DNA of 64,000 nt from Flavivirga aquatica (GTDB taxonomy: Bacteria > Bacteroidota > Bacteroidia > Flavobacteriales > Flavobacteriaceae): NCBI RefSeq assembly GCF_001747085.1, contig NZ_MDJD01000034.1, positions 1 through 64,000 on the forward strand, written 5' to 3'. This document shows, piece by piece, positions 35,709 to 45,688 of the stretch. How positions within the stretch are numbered: position 1 is the first letter of the stretch; each line of letters starts with the position of its first letter. The notes beneath the pieces are model-generated. The model did no database searches. It was not told where the DNA came from and saw nothing but the letters and a program-made list of their open reading frames with translations. The translations under genes were made by a program, and so were the position numbers.

Positions 35709-37010
35709 TTGAGGACAATCAAAATTAATAAGTTAGAAGATACTGTTAGATTTAAAAATCAAATTTTGATTTGGGCACAACAATTTGAAGATGTGGTTTG
35801 GTTAGATTCTAATAATTACGAACAAAAATATTCTAATTATGATGCTGTTTTAGCGGTTGATGCTTTTACAGGCATTCAAACAGACTATCATCAGGGTTTT
35901 GAAAAACTTAAGGAATATCAAACAAATGTAAACGATTGGATTTTTGGGTATTTAACCTACGATTTAAAAAATGATGTAGAAGTACTAGAATCTAATAATT
36001 TTGATGGCTTACAATTTCCAGATTTATATTTTTTTCAACCTAAAAAACTCTTTTTATTTAAAGGTGATCAAGTTGAAATTCAATATTTAAAAGTTGTATA
36101 CGATGAGCTGGAAGAAGACTTAAAAAACATCGGTCATTGCGAGGAGGTACGACGAAGCAATCTAACAAATGCTACCAACAACATAAAAATAAAACTTCGT
36201 ATTCATAAAGATGAATATTTTGAAAAGGTAAATAATATGTTAGACCATATGCATCGTGGATATATATATGAAGCTAATTTTTGTCAGGAATTTTATGCTC
36301 AAGATACCGTAATAAACCCTATAGAAACTTATTTAAAACTCAATAGCATATCTAAACCGCCTTTCGCATCTTTTGTAAAACTGCAAGATAAATATGTATT
36401 AAGTGCCTCTCCAGAGCGTTACATAAAAAAGGATAAACAATCTATTATATCCCAACCTATAAAAGGAACAGCTAAACGCTCTATTAATGTATATGAAGAT
36501 GAAGTGCTAAAGTTTAATTTGTTAAAAGACGAAAAGGAACGTAGCGAAAACATAATGATAGTAGATTTAGTGCGTAACGATCTATCTAAAACAGCACTTA
36601 AAGGTACTGTAAGGGTTGAAGAATTATGCGAAATTTATACATTTGACCAAGTACATCAAATGATTTCTACAGTAACATCGAAAGTAGAAGCCCAAACACA
36701 TCCTGTAGATATTATTAAGAGTACATTCCCAATGGGGAGTATGACGGGTGCTCCTAAAATTTCGGCAATGCATATTATTGAAGATTTAGAAGAAACCAAA
36801 CGAGGTGTGTACTCAGGAGCTATAGGCTATTTTTCTCCAACAGGGGATTTCGATTTTAATGTGGTTATAAGAACTATTTTATACAATCAAACCAAGAAAT
36901 ATGTGTCGTATTCTGTAGGTGGTGCTATTACAGCAAAAAGCAACCCTTTAAAAGAGTATGAAGAGTGTTTGGTAAAAGCTAAAGCGATGCGAGAGGTTTT
37001 GGAGGGTTAG
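35709..37010 (+). CDS. pabB: aminodeoxychorismate synthase component I (chorismate-binding)
   Basis: A chorismate-utilising enzyme of the anthranilate synthase component I/PabB family, 433 residues from the TTG at 35709. The C-terminal chorismate-binding domain has SKPPFASFVKL, SASPERYI, ISQPIKGTAKRS, ENIMIVDLVRNDLSK, STFPMGSMTGAPKI and RGVYSGAIGYFSPTGDFDFNVVIRT. PabB rather than TrpE is chosen by the short N-terminal domain and the single gene away from trp genes. Just before the catalytic domain the residues GHCEEVRRSNL come from a REP-like repeat (36133-36163) inserted in frame. It makes the precursor of 4-aminobenzoate for folate. Confidence 0.87.
   Translation: MRTIKINKLEDTVRFKNQILIWAQQFEDVVWLDSNNYEQKYSNYDAVLAVDAFTGIQTDYHQGFEKLKEYQTNVNDWIFGYLTYDLKNDVEVLESNNFDGLQFPDLYFFQPKKLFLFKGDQVEIQYLKVVYDELEEDLKNIGHCEEVRRSNLTNATNNIKIKLRIHKDEYFEKVNNMLDHMHRGYIYEANFCQEFYAQDTVINPIETYLKLNSISKPPFASFVKLQDKYVLSASPERYIKKDKQSIISQPIKGTAKRSINVYEDEVLKFNLLKDEKERSENIMIVDLVRNDLSKTALKGTVRVEELCEIYTFDQVHQMISTVTSKVEAQTHPVDIIKSTFPMGSMTGAPKISAMHIIEDLEETKRGVYSGAIGYFSPTGDFDFNVVIRTILYNQTKKYVSYSVGGAITAKSNPLKEYEECLVKAKAMREVLEG
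36133..36163 (+). repeat. REP-like repeat inside the pabB coding sequence
   Basis: The sequence GTCATTGCGAGGAGG, then TACGACGAAGCAATCT, has the ATTGC...GCAAT ends of the dispersed repeat also seen at 12997-13094 and 53369-53384. It is read in frame as about ten residues in the linker between the N-terminal and chorismate-binding domains. Confidence 0.7.
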
Positions 37011-37110
37011 TGGTGGAATAGAAGGAAAAGGGGAAATAAAAAAAGGAAAAAAGAGATTAGAGGTAAGTAAAAGGGAATGTAGAAAAAGTTTAAAGTTGTA
37101 GTTTTGTATT

Positions 37111-37465
37111 ATGAAGAATTATCGTGATTTAATTGTTTGTCAAAAATCGATGCAAATGGTAATTTTGGTATATTAACTTTTAAAGCAATTTCCAAATGAC
37201 GAAAAATTTGGATTGACGTCCCAAATAAAAAGATGCTCAGTTTCAATTCCTTCAAATATAACTGAAGGCTATGGTCGAAACTATCGAAAAGATTATATAA
37301 GATTTTTAAATATTTCTAGAGGTTTTTTTATATGAAATGTAAACGCAGTTTCAAATAAGTGTAAATTTGAATTTTATAAATGAAAAAGAATTAAAGGAGA
37401 TTAAAGAATTATCAATAGAAGTTAAAAAGATGCAAAATTCTTTGATTAAGAAGTTAGCTATCTAA
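37111..37465 (+). pseudogene. broken four-helix-bundle (S23/IVS-type) protein gene
   Basis: ATG at 37111 opens MKNYRDLIVCQKSMQMV, then a stop occurs after 21 codons. A second frame carries [42 protein letters not shown], and a third frame the ending EIKELSIEVKKM. Together these are a small four-helix-bundle protein of the 23S rRNA intervening-sequence type, about 118 residues when intact. It has at least two frame breaks and two stops. It lies between pabB and tilS. Confidence 0.82.
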
Positions 37466-37484
37466 TCCCTCATTAATTAACAAC

Positions 37485-38810
37485 TTGTATAAGCTCATAG
37501 AAAATCATATCACTCAAAATCTCCCTTTCCTAAAAGAAAGTAAAACCCTTATTGCTATTTCTGGAGGAGTAGATAGTGTTGTATTGGCATATTTATCACA
37601 TAAACTGAATTTAAATATAGCTTTAGCACATTGTAATTTTAATTTACGAGGAAAAGAAAGTGATGCAGATGAAGATTTTGTATTCAAATTAGCGGAAGAA
37701 CTCAATTTAGAAGTATTTGTTGAACATTTTGATACAGAGAAATACGCCAAAGAAAGCAAGCAATCTATACAAATGGCTGCTCGTGAGTTACGTTATAATT
37801 GGTTTGATGAATTAGCAAAGCAATTACAATTTGATTATATTTTAACAGGACATCATGCAGATGATAATTTGGAAACTTTTTTAATCAACCTCACAAGGGG
37901 TACGGGTTTAGAAGGTTTAACAGGTATTCCCGAAGTTAACAATAAATTTGTAAGACCCCTTTTACCATTTTCTAGAGAACAAATTGAGACTTTTGCAAAA
38001 GATAATGTTATAAGCTGGCGTAACGATAGTAGTAATGCTTCAACGAAGTATTTGCGGAACAAGTTGCGTCATGATGTAATACCTATTCTAAAAGAAATAA
38101 ATCCTAACTTACTTCAAAGTTTTCAAAATACACTTAATAACTTAAGTGACACGGCAGATATTATAGAAGAAAGTACTGCTACTGTTTTAAAACAAGCTAT
38201 TGAAACTAAAGACAGTGAGTCTATAGCGTATAAAATTTCAGAATTTAAAAAACTTAAGAACCCTAAAGCCTATCTATTCGAAGCTTTTAAAACTTATGGA
38301 TTTACCGAATGGGATGATGTTGCGAATTTGTTAGATGCACAATCTGGAAAACAAGTATTTTCAAGAACCCATCGCTTAATAAAAGATAGATCACACTTCT
38401 TACTAAGTAAAATTCCTCCAGAAATAATTGAAGGAGATATAAAACAAGATGTATCAATTTTAGAAAATGATGATAAGGTAGAAATACCTTTAGGTACGCT
38501 GTTTTTAGAAGAAGTAGAGGCTGTTTTAGATAAGTCCCCTAATACAATATACGTAGATAAAGAATTATTAAAATATCCTTTAATATTAAGAAAAAAAACA
38601 GAAGGAGATATCTTTTACCCGCTAGGAATGAAAGGGAAAAAGAAACTTAGTAAGTATTTTAAAGACGAAAAACTATCTTTATTAGATAAAGAAAATACGT
38701 GGTTATTATGCTCTGGAGATGCTATTGTATGGGTGGTGAATAGACGTGCAGATAACCGTTATAGAGTCACAGAAAAAACCAAAAATATTCTAAAAATTAA
38801 ATTGGACTAA
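37485..38810 (+). CDS. tilS: tRNA(Ile)-lysidine synthase
   Basis: TilS attaches lysine to C34 of the tRNA(Ile) that reads AUA. The 441 residues begin with the PP-loop ATPase motif SGGVDS (about 26-31), followed by [11 protein letters not shown] and [27 protein letters not shown]. The C-terminal domain (about 320-440) has the usual [21 protein letters not shown]. The start is TTG at 37485; no earlier in-frame ATG exists. The following adenine deaminase gene starts 25 bases downstream. Confidence 0.95.
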   Translation: MYKLIENHITQNLPFLKESKTLIAISGGVDSVVLAYLSHKLNLNIALAHCNFNLRGKESDADEDFVFKLAEELNLEVFVEHFDTEKYAKESKQSIQMAARELRYNWFDELAKQLQFDYILTGHHADDNLETFLINLTRGTGLEGLTGIPEVNNKFVRPLLPFSREQIETFAKDNVISWRNDSSNASTKYLRNKLRHDVIPILKEINPNLLQSFQNTLNNLSDTADIIEESTATVLKQAIETKDSESIAYKISEFKKLKNPKAYLFEAFKTYGFTEWDDVANLLDAQSGKQVFSRTHRLIKDRSHFLLSKIPPEIIEGDIKQDVSILENDDKVEIPLGTLFLEEVEAVLDKSPNTIYVDKELLKYPLILRKKTEGDIFYPLGMKGKKKLSKYFKDEKLSLLDKENTWLLCSGDAIVWVVNRRADNRYRVTEKTKNILKIKLD

Positions 38811-38835
38811 TGCTTTCCTTTGGAGAGATGTCCAC

Positions 38836-40467
38836 ATGACAGAAAGGATGAAACTACAAGGAAACATAGTAGATATAAAAAACAAGCGCATTTTTAAAGG
38901 AGAAGTAACCTTTAAATATGGTAGAATTTTATCTGTTGAAGAAAAAAATCATGATATAAACCATTATATATTACCAGGGTTTGTAGATGCACATATTCAT
39001 ATAGAAAGTTCGATGTTAGTGCCAAGTGAATTTGCGAAACTAGCAGTAACTCATGGTACGGTATCTACAGTTTCAGATCCACATGAAATTGCCAATGTAT
39101 TAGGTGTTGAAGGTGTAGAGTTTATGATAGATAATGGCAAGAAAACGCCATTTAAATTCAATTTTGGAGCCCCATCATGTGTGCCAGCAACCTCTTTTGA
39201 ATCGGCAGGAGCTGTTATAAATTCAGAAGACATAAAAATACTCCTTGAAAATCCAGAGATTAAGTACCTGGCAGAAATGATGAATTATCCTGGAGTCTTG
39301 TTTGATGATGATGAAGTTTTAAAAAAAATAGCTTGGGCAAAGCATTATAATAAACCTGTTGATGGGCATGCACCAGGTGTAAGAGGTGATGATATTACAA
39401 AGTATATTGATGCAGGCATATCCACAGATCACGAGTGCTTTACATATGAAGAAGCTATAGAAAAACTTCAAAAAGGCATGAAAATATTAATTCGAGAGGG
39501 GAGTGCAGCCAAAAATTTTGAAGCCCTTATCGATTTATTACCAGAGTATTTCGAGAACATGATGTTTTGTAGTGATGATAAGCATCCAGACGATTTAATG
39601 ATTAGCCATATTAACGCATTATGTGCTAGGGCAGTTTCAAAAGGAATTGATGTTTTTAAGGTCTTACAAGTCGCATGTATAAACCCCGTGAAGCACTATA
39701 ATTTAGATGTGGGGTTATTGCAAGTAGGCGATCATGCCGATTGTATTGTAGTAGAAGATTTAAAAGATTTTAAAACCCTTCAAACTTATATTGATGGGAA
39801 TTTGGTTTTTAACAACGGAAAATCAATGATAGCGCCAGTTGCATTTAATAACCTGAATAATTTCAATTGTAATAAAAAAGAAGTTTCAGATTTTAAAGTA
39901 GTATCTTCAGCAAAAAAAATTCGAGTTATTGAAGCATTAGAAGGTCAATTAGTTACCAACGAACTTATTGAAGATGCTTTAATTGAAAGCGGAAATTTAG
40001 TATCTAATACCGAAACAGATATTTTAAAAATGACCGTTGTTAACCGCTATAACGACGATAAACCAGCTGTAGCATTTATTAAAAATTTCGGATTAAAAGA
40101 AGGTGCTATAGCATCATCCGTAGGTCATGATTCTCATAATATTATTGCAGTAGGAGTAAGTGACGAAGAAGTGTGTAAAGCAGTTAATTTACTCATTGAA
40201 AATAAAGGCGGTATTTGTGCAATTTCTAATTCCGTAGAAAAAATAGTGCCATTACCTGTAGCTGGTATAATGAGTGATAAAGATGGTGAAACTATAGGTA
40301 AACAGTATGCAGAACTTGATGCCATGGCAAAACAATTAGGAAGTACATTACAAGCCCCTTATATGACGTTATCATTTATGGCTCTATTAGTTATCCCATC
40401 AATTAAATTAAGTGATAAAGGATTGTTTGATGGAACAGACTTTAAGTTTACTAGTTTAGAAGTTTAA
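38836..40467 (+). CDS. ade: adenine deaminase
   Basis: A 543-residue metal-dependent amidohydrolase that converts adenine to hypoxanthine and ammonia. The metal site begins with [13 protein letters not shown], followed by [32 protein letters not shown] and [13 protein letters not shown]. The C-terminal domain carries [11 protein letters not shown] and [10 protein letters not shown], both typical of AdeC. It follows tilS by 25 bases and is probably co-transcribed, without a functional link. Confidence 0.94.
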   Translation: MTERMKLQGNIVDIKNKRIFKGEVTFKYGRILSVEEKNHDINHYILPGFVDAHIHIESSMLVPSEFAKLAVTHGTVSTVSDPHEIANVLGVEGVEFMIDNGKKTPFKFNFGAPSCVPATSFESAGAVINSEDIKILLENPEIKYLAEMMNYPGVLFDDDEVLKKIAWAKHYNKPVDGHAPGVRGDDITKYIDAGISTDHECFTYEEAIEKLQKGMKILIREGSAAKNFEALIDLLPEYFENMMFCSDDKHPDDLMISHINALCARAVSKGIDVFKVLQVACINPVKHYNLDVGLLQVGDHADCIVVEDLKDFKTLQTYIDGNLVFNNGKSMIAPVAFNNLNNFNCNKKEVSDFKVVSSAKKIRVIEALEGQLVTNELIEDALIESGNLVSNTETDILKMTVVNRYNDDKPAVAFIKNFGLKEGAIASSVGHDSHNIIAVGVSDEEVCKAVNLLIENKGGICAISNSVEKIVPLPVAGIMSDKDGETIGKQYAELDAMAKQLGSTLQAPYMTLSFMALLVIPSIKLSDKGLFDGTDFKFTSLEV

Positions 40468-40531
40468 TTGGTTGTTAAATAGAGATTCAGAGAACTGAAA
40501 AATGTTATGAAAACTTTAATTTTAATGGAAA

Positions 40532-40562
40532 CAACTGAGAACTGAAACTGAACACTAAATAT
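40532..40562. repeat. degenerate ACTGA-type short repeat
   Basis: The gap before the hydrolase gene has short repeated units of the form AACTGA/GAACTGA/AACTGAAC with variants (AACACTAAATATCGAATACT). Similar degenerate strings fill many flavobacterial gaps; that is from general knowledge, not tested here. Confidence 0.45.
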
Positions 40563-40575
40563 CGAATACTAAAGC

Positions 40576-41535
40576 ATGCCCATACTAGAGTCAACCTACA
40601 AACCACCATTTTATTTTAAGAATGGATTTATTTCAACAGTATATTCAGGATTAGTAAGACGTGTTTCTGGTGTTAACCAAGAACGCGAACGCATTACTTT
40701 AAAAGATAATGATTTTTTAGATTTAGATTGGAGTTATTCCAAAGAAAAAACAAGTAAACTAATTATACTATTACATGGTTTGGAAGGTGACGGACAACGC
40801 CCTTATATGACTGGAGCTGCTAAACTTTTTAACACGAATACTATTGATGCAGTATGTGTGAATTTTAGAGGCTGTAGTGGAGAAGATAATTTAAAATTTA
40901 AAAGCTACCATTCTGGAGCAACAGAAGATCTTGAAGCAGTAATAGAGCATGTTATTTCAAAGAATAAATACTCAGAAATATATTTAAAAGGTATTAGTTT
41001 AGGAGCTAATATAATTTTGAAATACTTAGGAGAACGAAATGTAGTACCGCAAGAAATAAAGGCTGCCATAGCAGTTTCTGTACCTTGTTATTTAAAGGGT
41101 TCTTCAAAAGCTTTGCATACACCTAAAAATAGATTATATCATGATCGATTTTTAAAACATCTACTTGATAAAATAAAGATTAAACAAGAGAAATTTCCAG
41201 AATTATTAAATGAAGAAGATTTTAAATCTATCAAAAAATTAATAGATTTTGATAATATTTATACAGCAAGGGCACATGGTTTTAAAGATGCTTTAGAGTA
41301 TTATGAAAAAAATAGCAGCTTACAATTTCTTCCAAAAATAAAAACACCTACATTAATTATAAATGCTTTAAATGATTCATTTTTATCACCAGAATGTTAC
41401 CCTGTTAAAGAAGCTAAAAACAATACGAATCTTTATTTAGAAATGCCAGAATACGGAGGGCATGCAGGGTTTGTTGATAAAAAAAATGTGTATTATAATG
41501 AAAAACGAGCTTTGGAGTTTGTACTTCAATATTAA
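40576..41535 (+). CDS. YheT-like alpha/beta hydrolase
   Basis: A 319-residue alpha/beta hydrolase of the YheT/EMB8 group. The oxyanion region is LIILLHGLEGDG, then VCVNFRGCSGE, and the nucleophile elbow GISLGANIILKYLGE with its serine. The acid is probably in INALNDSFLSPE and the histidine is in GGHAGFVDK. YheT proteins are probably esterases of unknown substrate. It has a good ATG start. Confidence 0.9.
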   Translation: MPILESTYKPPFYFKNGFISTVYSGLVRRVSGVNQERERITLKDNDFLDLDWSYSKEKTSKLIILLHGLEGDGQRPYMTGAAKLFNTNTIDAVCVNFRGCSGEDNLKFKSYHSGATEDLEAVIEHVISKNKYSEIYLKGISLGANIILKYLGERNVVPQEIKAAIAVSVPCYLKGSSKALHTPKNRLYHDRFLKHLLDKIKIKQEKFPELLNEEDFKSIKKLIDFDNIYTARAHGFKDALEYYEKNSSLQFLPKIKTPTLIINALNDSFLSPECYPVKEAKNNTNLYLEMPEYGGHAGFVDKKNVYYNEKRALEFVLQY

Positions 41536-41718
41536 TGAGATTAATAACTTACAAGTAATTTCTTTTAAAATGCTAAATTTTGTTTGAATTTTCTTTAAAA
41601 ATGATTTTTTTTCATAGAAATACTATTTTTAGTTTATTAAAACTATGTTAAACGTTAAAAAACTCCCAAAAGAGATTACATTTTTTTGTAATTTGAGAAC
41701 TATTCTAATTAAAACCAA

Positions 41719-41751
41719 AAATATTATATTGTTATTAATGTTATAATATTT
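41719..41751. promoter_or_regulatory. inverted repeat upstream of the iorAB-type operon
   Basis: AAATATTATA (41719-41728) and TATAATATTT (41742-41751) form an exact inverted repeat of 10-base arms, flanked by CC and GG that nearly extend it. It lies 27 bases before the ATG of the [2Fe-2S] subunit gene, so it could be an operator or a mRNA leader hairpin. Confidence 0.45.
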
Positions 41752-41777
41752 GGTCTAAACTCTATTTCTATATAATC

Positions 41778-42239
41778 ATGCCAACATTTAATTTAAAAAT
41801 CAATAACGAAACCCATACTGTTGAAGCAGATATGGACACACCCTTACTTTGGGTGTTAAGAGATCAATTAAACTTTGTAGGTACTAAATTTGGCTGTGGT
41901 ATTGGCCAATGTGGTGCTTGTACTATTCATATAGATGGAAATGCTATGAGAAGCTGTTTACTTCAAGTATCTCAGGCAGAGGGAATGAATATTACAACTA
42001 TAGAAGGGCTTTCAAAGGACGGAGACCACCCAGTTCAACAAGCGTGGAAAGAAGTAGATGTACCACAATGTGGATATTGTCAAGCAGGACAGATTATGAC
42101 AGCTTCTGCTTTTTTAAAGAATAACCCCAATCCAAATGAAACTGAAATAAGAAATGCCATGCATGGTAATATTTGCAGATGTGCAGCTTATAATAGTATT
42201 GAAGAAGCAGTTAAAGTGGCGGCAAAAAAAATAAGTTAA
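41778..42239 (+). CDS. iorA: [2Fe-2S] subunit of a molybdenum hydroxylase (IorA-like)
   Basis: A 153-residue electron-transfer subunit of the xanthine dehydrogenase family. The plant-type ferredoxin cluster ligands are C40, C45, C48 and C60 (FGCGIGQCGACTIHI...C) and the second cluster ligands C98, C101, C133 and C135 (CGYCQAGQ, ICRC). It matches the small subunit of isoquinoline 1-oxidoreductase-type enzymes. It lies 22 bases before the large subunit gene. The substrate in this organism is unknown. Confidence 0.87.
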   Translation: MPTFNLKINNETHTVEADMDTPLLWVLRDQLNFVGTKFGCGIGQCGACTIHIDGNAMRSCLLQVSQAEGMNITTIEGLSKDGDHPVQQAWKEVDVPQCGYCQAGQIMTASAFLKNNPNPNETEIRNAMHGNICRCAAYNSIEEAVKVAAKKIS

Positions 42240-42261
42240 TAAACCTATAAATATAAAAACA

Positions 42262-44418
42262 ATGACACCTTCAAAAAAAATAGCATTTAGTAGAAGATCG
42301 TTCTTAAAAACATCAGCATTAGCTGGTGGAGGTATATTAATAGGTTTTAATGTACTTAATGCATGTAATCCAAAGGCTGAGATGCCAATAGATATTAGTA
42401 AGTTAAATTTTAATGATTTTAATGCCTTTATAAAAATTTCAGATGAAGGTAAAATAACCATATTTTCACCAAACCCAGAAATAGGGCAAGGTGTTAAAAC
42501 ATCTATGCCAATGATTATAGCTGAAGAGTTAGATGTAGCATGGAAAGATGTTTATGTTGTTCAAGCACCTTTAGATACTAAAAATTATACACGTCAAGTA
42601 GCAGGAGGAAGTCAATCTATAAGAAAGGGTTGGGAAGCCTTGAGACAAACAGGGGCTACTGCAAAGCAATTGCTAGTAAATGCTGCTGCTGCAAAATGGG
42701 GTGTAGATGCATCAGAATGTAACGTTAAAGAAGGCATTATAACTAATGCTAAGGGTGATAAATTAGGATACGGAGATGTTGTTAAGGAAGCCGCATTATT
42801 AGAAATTCCAGAAAATGTATCATTAAAAGATACTAAAGATTTTACTATTATTGGAGAACAAATAGGTAATGTAGATATAGATAAAATTATAACAGGAAAA
42901 CCTTTATTTGGTTTAGACTATAAAGAAGAAGGCATGCTTTATGCCTCTGTTTTAAGACCTCCTGCATTTGGACAAGTTTTAGAATCTTTTGATGATTCAG
43001 GAGCTAAAAGTGTTTCAGGAGTATCTCAAGTACTTAAGTTTGGTAATAAAATTGCAGTTTTAGCTAATAGTACATGGGCGGCAATGAAAGGGAAAAAGGC
43101 TTTAAAAGCAAATTGGAAGCAAGAATCTCAAGCGGAAAGTACAGCGTTTCATGATACTAAGTTATTAGAAATATTAAACGGAAAAACCTTTGATACACGT
43201 AGAAAAGATGGAGATGTTAAAGAGGCATTTGCTAAAGCTGATAAAGTTTTAGAACGTATTTATGAGTCTCCTTTTTTACCACATAACTGTATGGAACCTA
43301 TGAATTTCTTTGCTAACGTAAAAGATGAGAAAATCCATTTGGTAGGACCTATACAAACACCAGCAGGTACAGCAAAACGTGTTGCAAGGCATCTTAAAAG
43401 AGAAGAAAATGAAGTATTTCTGGAAATGACCAGAATGGGAGGTGGTTTTGGAAGACGCTTATATGGTGATTTTGTTTTAGAAGCAGCAGAAATTTCAAGT
43501 TTATCAAAGAAACCCGTAAAAGTGGTGTTTTCTCGTGAAGATGATATGACGGCAGGAACGTACAGACCTGCTATTAAATATAAAATAGCAGCATCTATTA
43601 AAGATGGTAAATTAACAGGGTATCATTTAAAAGAAGCAGCTGTTAATAATAATATGTATGGCTTAATTCCTAATTTTTTCCCAGCTGGAGCTGTCGAAAA
43701 TTATCAAGTAGATACAACTAATTATAAAAGTAATATTACTACGGGAGCTTGGAGAGCACCATATACAAACTTTTTGGCAAGTGCAGAGCAAAGCTTTTTT
43801 GATGAATTAGCAGAGCTTATGGGAGTAGATCGTATTAAGTTGCATATGGATTTACTAGAGCAAGTAAAAACGAACCCAAATCCAAAAGTTGAATATAGTC
43901 CAGATAGATTACAAAATGTAATCAAATTGGCAGTAGAGAAATCCAATTGGGGGAAATCTGAAAAAGGCGTTTATCAAGGTTTCTCAGTATATTATTGTCA
44001 TAATACACATGTTGCTGAGGTAGCCGATATTACTATGGAAAACGGTATTCCAAGCGTTAAAAAAGTAACTTGTATTGTAGACTGTGGTATTGTTGTAAAT
44101 CCTTTAGGGGCAACGAATCAAGTTAAAGGAGGAGTTATTGATGGCATAGGGCATACTATGTATTCCGATTTTTCATTTAATAATGGGGTACCCGAATCTA
44201 ATAACTTTAATAGTTATCAATTAATACGTATGGGACAAACACCAAAGGTTGATGTTCATTTTGTAGAAAGCGATATAGATCCTACAGGTTTAGGAGAACC
44301 TACTTTACCTCCAATAGGTGCAGCTGTAGCTAATGCTATTTATAAAGCAACAGGAAAAAGGCTCACTAAGCAGCCTTATATGAGTAATTTGAATGTAGAT
44401 AAAAAGGTTATGGGCTAG
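42262..44418 (+). CDS. iorB: molybdopterin subunit of a molybdenum hydroxylase (IorB-like), Tat lipoprotein
   Basis: A 718-residue large subunit. The N-terminus has a twin-arginine motif SRRSFLK (residues 10-16) and then a lipobox-like LNAC (Cys 35), so the folded enzyme is probably exported by Tat and anchored. The molybdopterin-binding region has EIGQGVKTSMPMIIAEEL, GGGFGRRLYGDFVLEAA and the C-terminal GLGEPTLPPIGAAVANAI with the active-site glutamate. There is no FAD subunit in the window, as in IorAB. The natural substrate is probably an N-heterocycle or aldehyde. Confidence 0.88.
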   Translation: MTPSKKIAFSRRSFLKTSALAGGGILIGFNVLNACNPKAEMPIDISKLNFNDFNAFIKISDEGKITIFSPNPEIGQGVKTSMPMIIAEELDVAWKDVYVVQAPLDTKNYTRQVAGGSQSIRKGWEALRQTGATAKQLLVNAAAAKWGVDASECNVKEGIITNAKGDKLGYGDVVKEAALLEIPENVSLKDTKDFTIIGEQIGNVDIDKIITGKPLFGLDYKEEGMLYASVLRPPAFGQVLESFDDSGAKSVSGVSQVLKFGNKIAVLANSTWAAMKGKKALKANWKQESQAESTAFHDTKLLEILNGKTFDTRRKDGDVKEAFAKADKVLERIYESPFLPHNCMEPMNFFANVKDEKIHLVGPIQTPAGTAKRVARHLKREENEVFLEMTRMGGGFGRRLYGDFVLEAAEISSLSKKPVKVVFSREDDMTAGTYRPAIKYKIAASIKDGKLTGYHLKEAAVNNNMYGLIPNFFPAGAVENYQVDTTNYKSNITTGAWRAPYTNFLASAEQSFFDELAELMGVDRIKLHMDLLEQVKTNPNPKVEYSPDRLQNVIKLAVEKSNWGKSEKGVYQGFSVYYCHNTHVAEVADITMENGIPSVKKVTCIVDCGIVVNPLGATNQVKGGVIDGIGHTMYSDFSFNNGVPESNNFNSYQLIRMGQTPKVDVHFVESDIDPTGLGEPTLPPIGAAVANAIYKATGKRLTKQPYMSNLNVDKKVMG

Positions 44419-44955
44419 AGTTGTATATGTTTATGTAAAATATTTAGACATGAGACTTAATAAATATATTTAATCATACTAATACCAGTCTCATAGTATA
44501 TTAAGCTGTACTAATTTGTGACTAATTAGTATAAATAAAACTAAAACCACATAAAAACAAAAGCTTTTACATTTCTGTAAAAGCTTTTGTTTTTTACTTA
44601 CTTCGCTATAGAAAATTTTAAGGAACGGGTAGGAGGTTGCTTAGAGATATGTATACTGGAATAGCGACACTTTGTTTTTTTAATTCATTTAAAAATTAGG
44701 ACTGTGGTGTAAAAATAGTTAATTCAAAAGTAATAAAGTTTTGACTAGATCTTTCGTTACAAATAGCACTAGGAAACTCTAGCGGCAATGACATACTATA
44801 ATCGAATGAATCTAATTTACCACCAGTGGGAGGAGTTATTAGCTTATGCTATTTATGGAATAACAAGGAAATACGAACTAAGTAATCTTATATAGTAACT
44901 AGAATGTAGATGTAAGATAAGGTTATAAGATAGTTATACATTTATGTAAAATATA
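44419..44955. other. intergenic with a possible gene fragment
   Basis: Apart from the terminator at 44553-44595, this gap has no gene that I can name. On the minus strand 44696-44848 encodes about 50 codons (with a run like LITPPTGGKLDSFDYS) bounded by stop codons at both ends and no start. It may be a broken gene. Confidence 0.3.
44553..44595 (+). terminator. rho-independent terminator after iorB
   Basis: The arms AAAACAAAAGCTTTTACA and TGTAAAAGCTTTTGTTTT are reverse complements with a TTTC loop and a T-run after the second arm. It lies about 135 bases past the iorB stop. Confidence 0.85.
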
Positions 44956-45588
44956 ATGATTAACGTGAAATTTATTAAACTTATTTTAATCATATTATTG
45001 CTATTAATTAATAGTACAAAAGTTTTGTCTCAAGAACAAATTATGGAAAATAAAATAGAAAAAATAAAAGCTTTAGGAAAGGATTCTATTGTTAAAATAG
45101 CTTATAACATTTTAGAAAAAAAGTATCCAACATTAAAAATTAATTTAAACAATTTTGAAATAACAACTTGGTCTAATAAGAAGGAGATTGTCGTTAATTT
45201 TAAAAGGCATATCACGTTTATTCCGTTGGGGAGAAATTCAAGTGATTTTAATTACAATTTCCTTATTAATATGATAACTGAAGATGTTAATACCTTAAAT
45301 TACGGGAGAATTTCAAGTTTTTATATACCAACAGAAGAAGAAGTTAAGAAAATTGAGTTTGTAAAAAAAGCGTTTAATTTGCCTCGTTTAGGATTTGATA
45401 ATGAAATATCTGAAGAAACAGATATGTATGTAGTGCGAATTAGTAATGATGACGCTTTTGGGATTTATCACATAGATAAAATCACTGGAAAGGAAATCCT
45501 AGGATCTATAGAGGGGAGTTATGAATCACCTCCAGAAATAGAACAGGATATAATTAATGAAGATCCATTAATAGAAATAAAAGAATAA
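44956..45588 (+). CDS. exported protein of unknown function
   Basis: A 210-residue protein with a signal peptide (about 1-25, ending VLSQ). The mature part is acidic at the C-terminus (ending EDPLIEIKE) and has alternating charged helices and strands (MENKIEKIKALGKDSIVKI, FKRHITFIPLG). No domain is recognised. It is monocistronic, with a strong terminator right after it, facing a convergent beta-helix gene. Confidence 0.6.
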   Translation: MINVKFIKLILIILLLLINSTKVLSQEQIMENKIEKIKALGKDSIVKIAYNILEKKYPTLKINLNNFEITTWSNKKEIVVNFKRHITFIPLGRNSSDFNYNFLINMITEDVNTLNYGRISSFYIPTEEEVKKIEFVKKAFNLPRLGFDNEISEETDMYVVRISNDDAFGIYHIDKITGKEILGSIEGSYESPPEIEQDIINEDPLIEIKE

Positions 45589-45606
45589 ATCAATAGTATT
45601 TAAAAT

Positions 45607-45634
45607 AAAAAAAGCCAGCAATTGCTGGCTTTTT
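45607..45634. terminator. bidirectional rho-independent terminator
   Basis: The palindrome AAAGCCAGCAATTGCTGGCTTT is flanked by A and T runs, 18 bases after the unknown exported gene and 55 bases before the stop of the convergent beta-helix gene. Confidence 0.9.
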
Positions 45635-45688
45635 AGCGACTTCTAATTTTAGAGATATCTTATGTCATTAGTTCTTCTCAGGTGATTA

